Assembly: GCF_008123965.1 (NCBI RefSeq)
Contig: NZ_VSTH01000062.1
Coordinates: 30,856-94,855 of the forward strand
Direction of reading: 5' to 3'
Length of the DNA: 64,000 nt
DNA from: Bradyrhizobium hipponense
Lineage (GTDB): Bacteria; Pseudomonadota; Alphaproteobacteria; Rhizobiales; Xanthobacteraceae
Part shown: one piece after another, positions 1 through 8,189 of the stretch
Layout of the letters: each line of letters begins with the position of its first letter
How positions within the stretch are numbered: the stretch's first letter is position 1
The notes under the pieces: generated by a model
What the model was told of the DNA's origin: nothing
The model's input: only the letters and a program-made list of their open reading frames with translations
Databases searched by the model: none
Position numbers and translations under genes: made by a program

Positions 1-21
1 ACGTGAGCTGGCCGGTACAGC

Positions 22-324
22 TCAGCGGCTCGCCGCCTCGCTCAGCCGCCGGTTGATCCGCTGCGAGCTTGCCTTGAGCAATTCGGACGGCTTCTGGCCA
101 GTCGCTGCGCACAGGCAGGCCCAGTAGTAGATGACATCGCCGAGCTCATTGACGAGACCCGCCTGATCGAGCCAGCCATCGCGCAACAGCTTCTTGATAT
201 GATCAGCGACCTCGCCGGCCTCACCGGCGAGGCCAAGACCGAGATAGGACAACCGCTCGTTCGACGGATGCTCATCGACTTTCGCAACGCCAGCGGCCCA
301 GGCCGCATATTCATCGATCGTCAT
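22..324 (-). CDS. MazG-like nucleotide pyrophosphohydrolase
   Basis: A 100-residue protein of the all-alpha NTP pyrophosphohydrolase (MazG/dUTPase-like) group, which hydrolyses nucleoside triphosphates to monophosphate and pyrophosphate, usually as a housecleaning enzyme. The metal-binding pattern is visible: EAGE at residues 35-38 and ELGD at 60-63, i.e. ExxE followed by ExxD. The length fits a single MazG domain. I chose the ATG at 324 because a GAGAG stretch lies just upstream; a TTG at 351 would add nine residues and overlap the upstream gene's stop. It follows the carboxymuconolactone decarboxylase-family gene on the same strand and is probably co-transcribed with it. The substrate cannot be told from sequence. 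Confidence 0.8.
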   Translation of the reverse strand: MTIDEYAAWAAGVAKVDEHPSNERLSYLGLGLAGEAGEVADHIKKLLRDGWLDQAGLVNELGDVIYYWACLCAATGQKPSELLKASSQRINRRLSEAASR

Positions 325-347
325 CGGCTTCTCTCGGCGTTTTCGGT

Positions 348-875
348 TCAACCCACCACTTCCGCGACCGGCTGAAGATCTATCTCAAAAGTCTCCAGGA
401 ATTTCGAGGTCATGATGTAGAAGCCGACCGACAGTTGCAGCTCAACCAGTGCACCTGGAGTCAGTTTTGACGCGATCGCCTTGAAGGTGGCGTCCGTCGG
501 CTTGTTCAGCTTCACGATCTCGTCGGTGAAAGCGAGTGCCGCGCGCTGCACCTCATTGAAGCAAGTCGCGGCCTGCCAGTTCTCGAGCGCTTCGTTCTGC
601 GCGTCGGTGACGCCGACATTCTTGCCGATGCGCTTGTGCGCGACGATCTCGTATGGCGCCTCGCACAAAATGCCGGTGCGAGTGATCGCAAGCTCGCGCA
701 CGACCGGATCGAGCTCGCCCTTGTGACGGATGGCGCCGCCGAGCCGGCAGTACTGCTCAAAATAGCTCGGCGAATGCGCCATCATCCGGAAGATGTTGGC
801 GTTGCGGTTCTTGTCGAGGATCTCGCGGGTGCGGTCGGAGGCCTTGGACGGGTCGCTGTAGTTGATGCGGGCCAT
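348..875 (-). CDS. Carboxymuconolactone decarboxylase (CMD) family protein
   Basis: A 175-residue cytoplasmic protein of the CMD/AhpD-like fold. The central helix carries the family signature around residues 60-80 (ELAITRTGILCEAPYEIVAH). It has one cysteine (C71), followed by E72 and H80, and no CxxC pair, so it is not a classical AhpD peroxidase-reducing protein. Related proteins are annotated as CMD-family proteins of unknown substrate and some act on gamma-carboxymuconolactone-like compounds. It is the first gene of a short minus-strand pair with the MazG-like gene. Start is the ATG at 875. The true reaction is unknown; only the family is secure. Confidence 0.75.
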   Translation of the reverse strand: MARINYSDPSKASDRTREILDKNRNANIFRMMAHSPSYFEQYCRLGGAIRHKGELDPVVRELAITRTGILCEAPYEIVAHKRIGKNVGVTDAQNEALENWQAATCFNEVQRAALAFTDEIVKLNKPTDATFKAIASKLTPGALVELQLSVGFYIMTSKFLETFEIDLQPVAEVVG

Positions 876-1147
876 GATTTTCCTGAAGATTTTCCCTAAG
901 CCTTTGAGGCTTATTGTCGTTACCGGTATCGGTTCCCTGAAACTCTATTCGCGCGGGGACGCAGGAGCAACAACATCGAGTCAAAATGCCGCCGCATTGC
1001 TGATCGACCTTGGCACGGTCGATATTCGCTGCGTGGGGACACATCGCAGCGGATACTCGAAGTGGGGTGTTCCGAGTAACAAAATATGGCCGTCGCTTGC
1101 GCTCGCGCGCAACGATGAGTCGCGCCCAAGTCTAGGGAGAAAACGGC

Positions 1148-1249
1148 ATGAGGGAAGCCACCAAGGGGGCAGCCTCGGGAGCGCTCGCGCACATGCTGGC
1201 GGTGACGGCGATGCTGGTCATCGCCAGCATCCTGTTCTACGGGCGTTAG
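1148..1249 (+). CDS. Tiny single-pass membrane protein (33 residues)
   Basis: A 33-codon open frame with a good Shine-Dalgarno (AGGGAGA at about 1133-1140) placed seven to eight bases before the ATG. The product is short and basic at the N-terminus (MREATKG), then has one hydrophobic helix (about residues 13-30: MLAVTAMLVIASILF) and ends GR. It stands alone in the roughly 700-base gap between the CMD gene and the CoA-transferase, just before two palindromic repeats. No function is recognised. Spacing of the ribosome site and the clean transmembrane pattern support a real small protein, but there is no homology evidence. Confidence 0.45.
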   Translation: MREATKGAASGALAHMLAVTAMLVIASILFYGR

Positions 1250-1275
1250 TTGGATTTGCGTTAGCAAGAGCTTTC

Positions 1276-1368
1276 GTCATTCCGGGGTGGCTTTCGCACG
1301 AGCCAGGCCCAGAATCCCGTTCCAGGCTCGGTCCATTGTTGTTTTTGTTGGGACCGCCCCCGAATGAC
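1276..1368. repeat. Degenerate palindromic intergenic repeat
   Basis: Begins GTCATTCCGGGG and ends GAATGAC, the same terminal inverted ends as the better-preserved copies at 1415-1544 and 14902-15028. Its interior has diverged. It is probably an old copy of the same element. Confidence 0.5.
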
Positions 1369-1414
1369 GAATCCTGCTACACGTCTGTGATGAAGCTCAT
1401 GGGGTTCCCCCGCT

Positions 1415-1544
1415 GTCATTCCGGGGCGCGCCCGCTTGGGGCGCGAGCCCGGAATCCATTTATCCTCCGAACATGCCGAGCGATGGATCCTCAGATGCGC
1501 AATTGCGCATCGTAGCTCGCGACTTCGCCGCGCCCCGGAATGAC
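1415..1544. repeat. Palindromic intergenic repeat, GTCATTCCGGGG family
   Basis: Terminal inverted repeats GTCATTCCGGGGCGCG and CGCGCCCCGGAATGAC flank an interior with GAGCCCGGAATCCAT and ATGGAT-CTCAGATGCGCAAT. The copy at 14902-15028 shares ends and interior. No coding content. These elements are typical of Bradyrhizobium intergenic DNA and can fold as long RNA hairpins. Confidence 0.75.
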
Positions 1545-1575
1545 GGATGAGAGAATCTTGGTCATTGCTTCTCCC

Positions 1576-2776
1576 CTACTCCGGCGCTGACCGCGTCACT
1601 CCGTCGCGAACCATCGCAGCAATTTCATCCGCGCGGTATCCGATCTCCTTCAGAATCTCCGCGCCGTGCTCGTTCAACTGCGGCGCCAGCCGGACCGGCT
1701 CGGCTTCGGTCTCCGACCACGTCGCCGTCACCTTCATGCTGCGGATCGGGCCTTCTGTGGGATGGTTCACGACCGGGAAGAAATTCGTCGCTTCGAGATG
1801 CTCGTCGTGCAGGATCGACGCGAGGTCGTGCATCGGCATCACCGGCACGTCGGCCTTGGTCAGCAGGTCGATCCACTCGGCCGTGGTGCGCGTCTCGAAG
1901 ATGCGGGCGAGCTCGGCATAGACGACGTCGATATTGGTGGCGCGGCCGGCAAAGGTTGCGAATTTGGGATCGGCGCGAAGGTCGTCGCGTCCCGTCGCCT
2001 TGAAGAAGTTCTCCCACTGCTTGTCGTTGTAGACGATGACGCTGAGATAGCCGTCCGATGTCTTGTAGGGCCTGCGGTCGCGCGAGAGGTGGCGGGCATA
2101 GCCGCCCTTGTCGAGTGGCGGCTCATAGGTGAGCCCGCCCATGTGGTCGCCCATGACGAAGCCGGCCATGGTCTCGAACATCGGGATATCGACGCGCTGG
2201 CCGCGTCCGGTGCGATCGCGATGCACGAGGCTGGCGCAGATCGCGCCGACGGCGGTCAGGCCGACGATGCGGTCGACCAGCGCGTTCGGCACATAGCGCG
2301 GCACACCGTCGCCGGTCTGCGCCATCAACGTAGGGAGCGCGGTCGCGCCCTGGATCAGATCGTCATAGGCGGGTTTTGCGGCATAGGGCCCGTCCTGGCC
2401 GAAGCCGAACACGCCGGCATAGACGAGGCGCGGATTGATGTCGGAGACGACGTCGTAGCCGAGCTGAAGCCGCGCCATCGCCTGCGGACGGACGTTGTAG
2501 ACAAGAACGTCCGCGTCCTTCAGCAGTCGCAGCACGGCCTCGCGGCCGGCCGGCTTCTTCAGATCGAGGCAGATCGAGCGCTTGCTGCGATTGGTGTTGA
2601 GGAACACCGGACCCATGCCGGCATGGGCGCATCGGGCCGATCAGGCGGGTGACGTCGCCGTCGAGCGATTCCACCTTGATGACATCAGCGCCGTAGTCGC
2701 CGAGCATCTGGGTCGCATAGGGCCCCATCAGCACGGTCGTCATGTCGATGACCTTGATGCCCTCTAGCGGCCCCAT
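1576..2776 (-). pseudogene. CaiB/BaiF family CoA-transferase, split by a +1 frameshift
   Basis: Class III CoA-transferase (formyl-CoA transferase type), which would move CoA between carboxylic acids. The N-terminal part starts MGPLEGIKVIDMTTVLMGPY and reads to GPMR; the rest starts at MGPVFLNTNRSKRSICLDLK in another frame. Removing one G of the GGG at 2625-2627 joins them as GPMRHAGMGPVFLNTN, which is what the family normally shows. The joined protein would be about 400 residues, the usual length. The downstream half is otherwise intact to its stop, so the lesion is either a recent mutation or a sequencing error in a short homopolymer. A TTG at about 2803 could extend the N-terminus, but the ATG at about 2776 fits the family. 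The neighbouring thiolase suggests acyl-CoA metabolism. Confidence 0.8.
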
Positions 2777-2896
2777 CGTTTGCTCTCGATTGCGCGGGCT
2801 CAAATCGGCCCGCGATCGGTCCAGCTAACGGCAGCGGCGCCTGCGGCGCAAGGGCGGGCGGGGTATGGCCCCATGCGCCGCGCGGTGAAACGGCCG

Positions 2897-3094
2897 CTAT
2901 TTCTTCTGGCGGGATTCGCGGATCTTCAAGAGCCGATCGAGCTCGTCGTTCTGCTGATTGATGCGGTCGGCGATGCGCGCCTCGTTCTGCTCACCCGAAG
3001 CGGCGGCGGCCTGCTCGATTAGCTGGCGGATATTGTCCTCGAGGATCGCGATGCGATCATTGAGTTGGTCGAGTGAGAGTGTGTCGTCGCTCAT
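2897..3094 (-). CDS. Small conserved-looking coiled-coil protein
   Basis: A 65-residue acidic/polar protein with heptad-like spacing of hydrophobic residues through most of its length (LNDRIAILEDNIRQLIEQ, then IADRINQQNDELDRLLKI), which predicts a short coiled coil. No membrane segment, signal peptide or catalytic motif. It superficially resembles SlyX-type coiled coils but I cannot assign it. It lies between the CoA-transferase and thiolase genes on the same strand. Confidence 0.6.
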   Translation of the reverse strand: MSDDTLSLDQLNDRIAILEDNIRQLIEQAAAASGEQNEARIADRINQQNDELDRLLKIRESRQKK

Positions 3095-3123
3095 GATGCA
3101 TTCCTTGCAAATCGATCAGGAGC

Positions 3124-3264
3124 CGTAAGGTGGGCAAAGCCGAGCGCGCCCACCATGATCTGGCGCAAAGGCTGTAAGGTGGATTAGCCGGAGGCGTAAT
3201 CCACTGCTTCTTTCTCCGCGGAAGCAGTCATGGTGGGTTACGCTTCGCTAACCCACCCTACAAG
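3124..3264. repeat. Intergenic repeat of the GTAGGGTGGGCAAAG family
   Basis: Contains GTAAGGTGGGCAAAGCCGAG with GCGCCCACC, then a second inverted pair, GGTGGATTAGCCGGAGGCG and GTGGGTTACGCTTCGCTAAC, ending in ACCCACCCTAC. The same GTAGGGTGGGCAAAGCG...GCCCACC unit recurs at 63914-64000. Non-coding, able to form nested hairpins between two minus-strand genes. Confidence 0.7.
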
Positions 3265-3266
3265 AC

Positions 3267-4436
3267 TTACTTCAGCGGCTCCAGCACGGAGACGTAGTTT
3301 GCGACCGCGGCGCCGCCCATGTTGAAGATGCCGCCGAGGGTGGCGTTCTTGAGCTGCATGCCCTCGGGTGCCTGGCCCGCAAGCTGCATCGCCGTCATCA
3401 CGTGCATGGAGACGCCGGTGGCGCCGATCGGGTGGCCCTTGGCCTTCAGACCGCCGGACGGATTGACCGGCAGCTTGCCGTCCTTGAGCGTCCAGCCTTC
3501 CTTGATGGCGCGGGCGCCCTGCCCCTTCGGCGTCAGCCCCATCGCTTCGTACTCGATCAGCTCGGCGACAGTGAAGCAGTCATGGGTCTCGACGAAGGAG
3601 AGGTCGGTGAGCGCCACGCCCGCCTTCTCGAGCGCGCGCTGCCAAGCGACCGTGCAGCCCTCGAACTGGAGGATGTCGCGCTTGGACATCGGCAGAAAAT
3701 CCTGCGCGTGCGCAGTGGCGCGGAAGCCGATCGACTTGCTCATGCCCTTGGCGGTCTCGGCATCGGCCAGCACCAGGGCGGCAGCGCCGTCGGAGACCAG
3801 CGAGCAGTCGGTGCGCTTCAAAGGACCGGCGACGTAAGGATTCTTCTCACTCTCGGCACGACAGAACTCGAAGCCGAAATCCTTGCGCATCTGGGCGTAG
3901 GGATTGGCGACGCCGTTCTTGTGGTTCTTGGCCGCGATCAGCGCCAGCGCATCGGACTGGTCGCCGTATTTCTGGAAATAGGAGCTGGCGATCTTGCCGA
4001 ACACTCCGGCGAAGCCGCCGACGGTGTCGCCGTCCTCCGGCAGATACGACGCCTTCAGAAGATTCTTGCCGATCTCGGCGCTCGGCGTTCGCGTCATCTG
4101 CTCGACGCCGACGACCAGCACGATCCTGGCCGCCCCTGCGGCGATCGCGCGAACCCCCTGGTGAACGGCGGCGGATCCCGTGGCGCAGGCGTTCTCGACA
4201 CGGGTCGTCGGCTTGAAGCGCAGCTTCGGATCGGCCTGAAGCACCAGCGAGGCGGTAAAATCCTGCGGCGAGAAGCCGGCGTTGAAATGGCCGAGCACGA
4301 TCTCGTCGACGTCGGAGGCGGAGATACCGGCATCGGCCATCGCCTCATTGGCAACGCGGGTCACGAGGCTTTCGACGGTTTCGGTGTCGAACTTGCCGAA
4401 CGGCGTATGCGCCCATCCGACGATGCTGGCGGTCAT
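3267..4436 (-). CDS. Thiolase family protein (acetyl-CoA acetyltransferase, SCP2-type)
   Basis: A 389-residue thiolase that would cleave or form beta-ketoacyl-CoA. The nucleophilic cysteine is C84 in VENACATGSAA. The second active-site block reads VETHDCFTVAE around residue 285, and the C-terminal block GGLKAKGHPIGATG holds the catalytic His. The HDCF block and overall layout resemble SCP-x/SCP2 thiolases more than the classical FadA/PhaA type, which carry a second catalytic Cys in CxGxG. Two ATGs lie six bases apart; I take the inner one at 4436 because AGGGAG is seven bases upstream of it, whereas it nearly touches the outer one. It probably works with the nearby CoA-transferase in acyl-CoA metabolism; the substrate is unknown. 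Confidence 0.85.
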   Translation of the reverse strand: MTASIVGWAHTPFGKFDTETVESLVTRVANEAMADAGISASDVDEIVLGHFNAGFSPQDFTASLVLQADPKLRFKPTTRVENACATGSAAVHQGVRAIAAGAARIVLVVGVEQMTRTPSAEIGKNLLKASYLPEDGDTVGGFAGVFGKIASSYFQKYGDQSDALALIAAKNHKNGVANPYAQMRKDFGFEFCRAESEKNPYVAGPLKRTDCSLVSDGAAALVLADAETAKGMSKSIGFRATAHAQDFLPMSKRDILQFEGCTVAWQRALEKAGVALTDLSFVETHDCFTVAELIEYEAMGLTPKGQGARAIKEGWTLKDGKLPVNPSGGLKAKGHPIGATGVSMHVMTAMQLAGQAPEGMQLKNATLGGIFNMGGAAVANYVSVLEPLK

Positions 4437-4494
4437 GGTCATTCTCCCTAGGATCTCTTACTGACCTAAGTCTTAGCCCAAGGATGGCAAGACT

Positions 4495-5145
4495 TCACGC
4501 GGCTTTCAGGGCCTTCAGCGTGCGCTGGCAGATGGCAGTTATGCCGGCCCAGTTGCCGGCCCTGATCTCCGCGGCCGGGCACAGCCAGGAACCGCCGACC
4601 GCGACCACGTTGGGTTCGGCGAGCCAGCTCGCCGCATTGGCCTCGCCGATCCCGCCCGTGGGGCAGAACCGCACGTTCGGGAAGGGACCGCCGAGCGCGC
4701 GCAGGCCCTTGATGCCGCCGGCCTGCTCGGCCGGGAAGAATTTCGCGACGTCGAGGCCGTGGGCCAGCGCCATCATCAGCTCGGAGGCGGTAGCGATGCC
4801 CGGCGCGAACGGCAAGGCGCTGTCGGCCGCGGCCTTCAGCAGATCGGGGGTCAAACCGGGGCTGATGCCGAACTTGACGCCGAGCTTCTCGACACGGGCG
4901 AAGTCGGCCGGATTGAGGATCGTGCCGATGCCGACGTTGGCCTCGGGCACTTCAGCCATCATCGCCCTCGCCGCCTCGATCGCGACAGGGGTGCGCAGCG
5001 TCACTTCCAGCGTGCGGACGCCGCCGGCGACCAGCGCGCGCGCCAGCGGCACGGCATCCTGGATACGCTCGATGGTGAGAACGGGGATGACGGTCGCGTC
5101 CCGAAACAGCGCGACGAGGTGGTTTTGTTGGGCAGTCGTGGTCAT
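4495..5145 (-). CDS. eda: 2-dehydro-3-deoxy-6-phosphogluconate (KDPG) aldolase
   Basis: A 216-residue class I aldolase that splits KDPG into pyruvate and glyceraldehyde 3-phosphate, the last step of the Entner-Doudoroff route. The Schiff-base lysine is K135 in AKFFPAE and the general acid/base glutamate is E47 in EVTLRT; GGIGEANA near residue 166 forms the phosphate site. Length matches the family. It is the last gene of the minus-strand operon that begins with the ABC ATPase at 11636 and directly follows KDG kinase (12 bases), so the two consecutive reactions are encoded together. Expected to be under the LacI regulator at 11840. Confidence 0.93.
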   Translation of the reverse strand: MTTTAQQNHLVALFRDATVIPVLTIERIQDAVPLARALVAGGVRTLEVTLRTPVAIEAARAMMAEVPEANVGIGTILNPADFARVEKLGVKFGISPGLTPDLLKAAADSALPFAPGIATASELMMALAHGLDVAKFFPAEQAGGIKGLRALGGPFPNVRFCPTGGIGEANAASWLAEPNVVAVGGSWLCPAAEIRAGNWAGITAICQRTLKALKAA

Positions 5146-5157
5146 CGTTTCGCTTCT

Positions 5158-6168
5158 TTACTTGGTCGCCTGGCGTGACGCCGCCGGCCGGTGGCGTTTC
5201 TTCGGCGGCATGGCATAGCCCGGAATGATGGCGCCGGGATAGCAGATCACGAGGCTGGCGAGCCGGTGTCCGGCCTGGGCGGCCTCGACCGGATCGGAAC
5301 CGCCGAGCCGGGCCGCGATATAGGCCGCGGCAAAGCTGTCGCCGGCGGCGGTGGTGTCGGCCACGGGCCTGGTCATGGGTTCGGCATGCACCTTGCTCGT
5401 GCCGCCGGGAAAGCGCAGCAGGCTCACCGGCTCGGCGAGCCGGAACACCAGCTCCGGCGAGGGAATGCGCGCCATCAACTGCTCGTGGCTCTCGCCGGGA
5501 TAGAGCGCGAGCAAATCCTCGGTCGAGGTCAGCACGATATCGGCCGCGGCGAAGGCCGCCGCAAAAACCTCGCGAGCGACGTCGCGATCGGGCCACCCGC
5601 GCGCGCGAAAATTGGTGTCGAACACGAAGCGCGTGCCGAGCAGGCGCGCACGCTTGATCGCCGCAAACAGACGCTCGCGCCCGGCCGGCTCGTAGATCGA
5701 CAGCGTGATGGCGGAGAGATAGACGATGTCGTAGCTCATCAGCGAGTTGAGCAGCTCGTCCGTCTCCGGCAGATCCATCAGCCGGCGCGCCGCGGCGCTG
5801 TCGCGCCAGTGAAAGAACTGCCGCTCGCCGTTTGCATCCAGCTGGATCATGTAGAGGCCGGGCAGCTTCCCCGGTAGCCGCACGACGCGCCGGGTCCCGA
5901 CCCCCTCCGCGGTCCAGGCCGCAATCATCTCATCGCTCAAGGCGTCATCGCCGAGCGCGGTGAAATAATCGACCTTGACCTCGAGCCGCGCGAGATAGAC
6001 CGCCGTGTTGAGGGTGTCACCGCCAAATCCGCGCGAGTACAGGCCACCGCCCTGCCCTTGTCCGCTGCTAGACGGGCCAGCAGAATGCCCGCCCTGGGCC
6101 TGCCGGAGCTCGACCATGCATTCGCCGATGCAAGCAACGCTCGCCATCACTTTTACCCGCTCGGTCAC
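5158..6168 (-). CDS. kdgK: 2-keto-3-deoxygluconate kinase (PfkB family)
   Basis: A PfkB/ribokinase-fold sugar kinase of about 330 residues, expected to phosphorylate 2-keto-3-deoxygluconate to KDPG. The N-terminus reads VACIGECMVEL, then GFGGDTLNTAVYLARL, and the C-terminal anion-hole motif is TTAAGDSFAAAY. An unusual low-complexity stretch (AGPSSSGQGQGG) sits between the first strand and GFGGDTLN, where most KDG kinases have only a few residues. The start is a GTG at 6168, three bases after the upstream stop, or an ATG at 6147 that begins MASVACIGEC. It lies between DenD-like and eda genes, which fixes its likely role. A 5-keto or other keto-deoxy sugar is a less likely substrate. Confidence 0.85.
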   Translation of the reverse strand: MTERVKVMASVACIGECMVELRQAQGGHSAGPSSSGQGQGGGLYSRGFGGDTLNTAVYLARLEVKVDYFTALGDDALSDEMIAAWTAEGVGTRRVVRLPGKLPGLYMIQLDANGERQFFHWRDSAAARRLMDLPETDELLNSLMSYDIVYLSAITLSIYEPAGRERLFAAIKRARLLGTRFVFDTNFRARGWPDRDVAREVFAAAFAAADIVLTSTEDLLALYPGESHEQLMARIPSPELVFRLAEPVSLLRFPGGTSKVHAEPMTRPVADTTAAGDSFAAAYIAARLGGSDPVEAAQAGHRLASLVICYPGAIIPGYAMPPKKRHRPAASRQATK

Positions 6169-6171
6169 AGA

Positions 6172-7158
6172 TCAGGCGACGAAACTGCCGCCGAGCTCGT
6201 CTTCGATGTGAATGCGGATGATGTCGTCGAAGGACTTCTCGGCGGTGGTGAAGCCGAGCTCGAGCGCCCGCTTTGGGTTGAAATTACGCGGCCAGCCGCC
6301 GACGATGCCGACGATGAAGGGATCCGGCTCCCGTTTGATGCGGGCCGCGACCTTGTCGCCCGCGACCCGCCTCAACGCCGCGATCTGCTCGCCGACCGTG
6401 GCCGAGAGCCCCGGCATGGTCAGGTTGCGGCGCGGGCCGACCGCGGCGAGATCCATGGTGCCGGCATGGAGCAGGAAGCCGACGGCGGAACGCGGCGTCG
6501 CATGCCAGTGGCGGACGTCCTCGGAGACTGGCAGCACGACCTCCTTGCCGGCGAGCGGCTCACGCAGGATGCTGGAGAAGAAGCCCGATGCCGCCTTATT
6601 GGGCAGGCCGGGCCGGATGCAGATGGTCGGCAGGCGGATGCCGATGCCATCGAGGAAGCCGCGGCGCGAATAATCGGCGAGCAGCAGTTCGCCGATCGCC
6701 TTCTGGGTCCCGTAGCTGAGCAGCGGCGTGTGGAAGAACTCATCGCCGATCGCGTCCGGGAACGGCGCGCCGAACACCGCGATCGAGGAGGTGAAGACCA
6801 CACGCGGCTTGTAACCGCCGCCTGCGAGCCTGACAGCATCGAGCAGCATCCGGGTGCCGTCGAGATTGATGCGGTAGCCCTTGTCGAAGTCGAGCTCGGC
6901 TTCTCCCGAGACGATCGCGGCGAGGTGGAAGATCACATCCGGGCGGCCGGCGATCAGTTTTTCAGCCGCACCTAGGACGGCAAAGTCGCCCGACACCGTC
7001 TCGACGGCAAAACCGGCCTTTTCCGGCTTCTTCGGCTCGACCACGTCGTGCATGGTCAGCTTGGTGATGTCGCTCTTGCCGAGACGGCCGTCGCGCAACA
7101 GCCGTTCACACAATTTGCGGCCGACCATGCCGGCGGCGCCCAGAACCAGAATGCGCAA
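6172..7158 (-). CDS. denD: D-erythronate dehydrogenase-like SDR (DenD family)
   Basis: A 328-residue extended short-chain dehydrogenase with GAAGMVG (7-13) as the nucleotide-binding loop and a YGTQK catalytic tetrad block (Y149, K153), preceded by TSS at 123-125. The sequence resembles D-erythronate dehydrogenase, which oxidises D-erythronate at C2 with NAD. The other enzymes of that pathway (DUF1537 kinase, OtnC decarboxylase, OtnI isomerase) are not in the window. Instead it sits just upstream of KDG kinase and KDPG aldolase and downstream of a sugar ABC transporter, so it may oxidise another sugar or aldonate feeding the keto-deoxy route. The fold and cofactor type are secure; the substrate is inferred. 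Confidence 0.75.
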   Translation of the reverse strand: MRILVLGAAGMVGRKLCERLLRDGRLGKSDITKLTMHDVVEPKKPEKAGFAVETVSGDFAVLGAAEKLIAGRPDVIFHLAAIVSGEAELDFDKGYRINLDGTRMLLDAVRLAGGGYKPRVVFTSSIAVFGAPFPDAIGDEFFHTPLLSYGTQKAIGELLLADYSRRGFLDGIGIRLPTICIRPGLPNKAASGFFSSILREPLAGKEVVLPVSEDVRHWHATPRSAVGFLLHAGTMDLAAVGPRRNLTMPGLSATVGEQIAALRRVAGDKVAARIKREPDPFIVGIVGGWPRNFNPKRALELGFTTAEKSFDDIIRIHIEDELGGSFVA

Positions 7159-7175
7159 GAGCCTACTCCTTATTG

Positions 7176-7208
7176 TTGGCCGGAACGCGCTAATTGGCCG
7201 GAACGCGC
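7176..7208. repeat. Short direct repeat TTGGCCGGAACGCGC
   Basis: Two identical 15-base copies (7176-7190 and 7194-7208) separated by three bases, in the gap between the second permease gene and the DenD-like gene. Function unknown; could be a local slip duplication. Confidence 0.55.
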
Positions 7209-7262
7209 CGCTCCTGGCACGTTCGCTTCGGTTTCCCTTGGCGCGCTCTCAATGCCCCGTGC

Positions 7263-8189
7263 TTATTCCTTCACGGCGCCGGTCATCGCCGACACATAAT
7301 GCTCCACGAAGAAGGCGTAAAGGATGACCAGCGGCAGCGAGCCGGCCAAGGCGCCTGCCATCAGCGAGCCCCAGCGGTAGATATCGCCATCCACGAACTC
7401 GTTGACGATCGCGACCGGCACCGTCTTGTTGCTGGTCGATTGCAGGAAGGTCAGCGCGTAGATGAACTCGTTCCAGCACAGCGTGAAGCAGAAGATGAAA
7501 GCCGAGATCAGCCCGGGGATCGCGAGCGGCAGCACGATCTTGATCAGGATCTGCCAGCGGCTTGCACCGTCGATCAACGCGCACTCCTCGAGCTCGAAGG
7601 GAATGGTCTTGAAATAGCCCATCAACAGCCAGGTCGAGAACGGGATCAGGATGGTGGGATAGGTCAGAATCAGGGCCATCGGCGAGTCGAACAGGCCGTA
7701 CTGGAACACGACGGTGGCGAGCGGGATGAACAGGATCGAGGGCGGCACGAGATACGCGAGGAAGATCAGGCCGCCGACCAGATTGGCGCCCTTGTAGCGC
7801 AGCCGCACGATGGCATAGGCCGCAAGCACGCTCGCGATGATCGACAGCACGGTGGCGCACACCGCCACATACATCGTGTTCCAGAGCCAGTGCGGGTAAT
7901 AGCTTTCAAAAAGCAGCTTGTGGAAGTGCTTGAACGTTGGGCTCCAGGTCCAGAACGGGCTGTAGGTCTCCATGTCGAGCAGTTGCTCGTCCGGTTTCAC
8001 CGAGGTCAGCGCCATCCAGTAGAACGGAAACAGCAGGATCACGACGATGATCGTGAGCGGCAGATAGAGCGTCACGATCCGCCGCGGCACCGACTGCAGA
8101 TAGCTCATGCCCTCGCTATGATCGGCCGTCGGCGAAGAGGCAGTCAGTACGGCTTTGAGATCGATGGATCTGGTGGGCAGGTCAGTCAT
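7263..8189 (-). CDS. Sugar ABC transporter permease (MalG type)
   Basis: A 308-residue inner-membrane permease with six predicted hydrophobic segments, starting after a 35-residue cytoplasmic leader. The EAA loop that docks on the ATPase is visible (ECALIDGASRWQILIKIVLPLAIPG). It belongs to the carbohydrate uptake transporter-1 family and would pair with the MalF-type permease, whose gene it overlaps by eight bases. A membrane-inserted binding-protein-dependent importer for a sugar or sugar acid is expected; the downstream kinase and aldolase suggest an aldonate or related compound. Confidence 0.9.
   Translation of the reverse strand: MTDLPTRSIDLKAVLTASSPTADHSEGMSYLQSVPRRIVTLYLPLTIIVVILLFPFYWMALTSVKPDEQLLDMETYSPFWTWSPTFKHFHKLLFESYYPHWLWNTMYVAVCATVLSIIASVLAAYAIVRLRYKGANLVGGLIFLAYLVPPSILFIPLATVVFQYGLFDSPMALILTYPTILIPFSTWLLMGYFKTIPFELEECALIDGASRWQILIKIVLPLAIPGLISAFIFCFTLCWNEFIYALTFLQSTSNKTVPVAIVNEFVDGDIYRWGSLMAGALAGSLPLVILYAFFVEHYVSAMTGAVKE

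Noticed and set aside
862..1515. A 217-residue plus-strand frame after the CMD gene.
   Set aside because: It runs through two palindromic repeats and shows no protein-like pattern.
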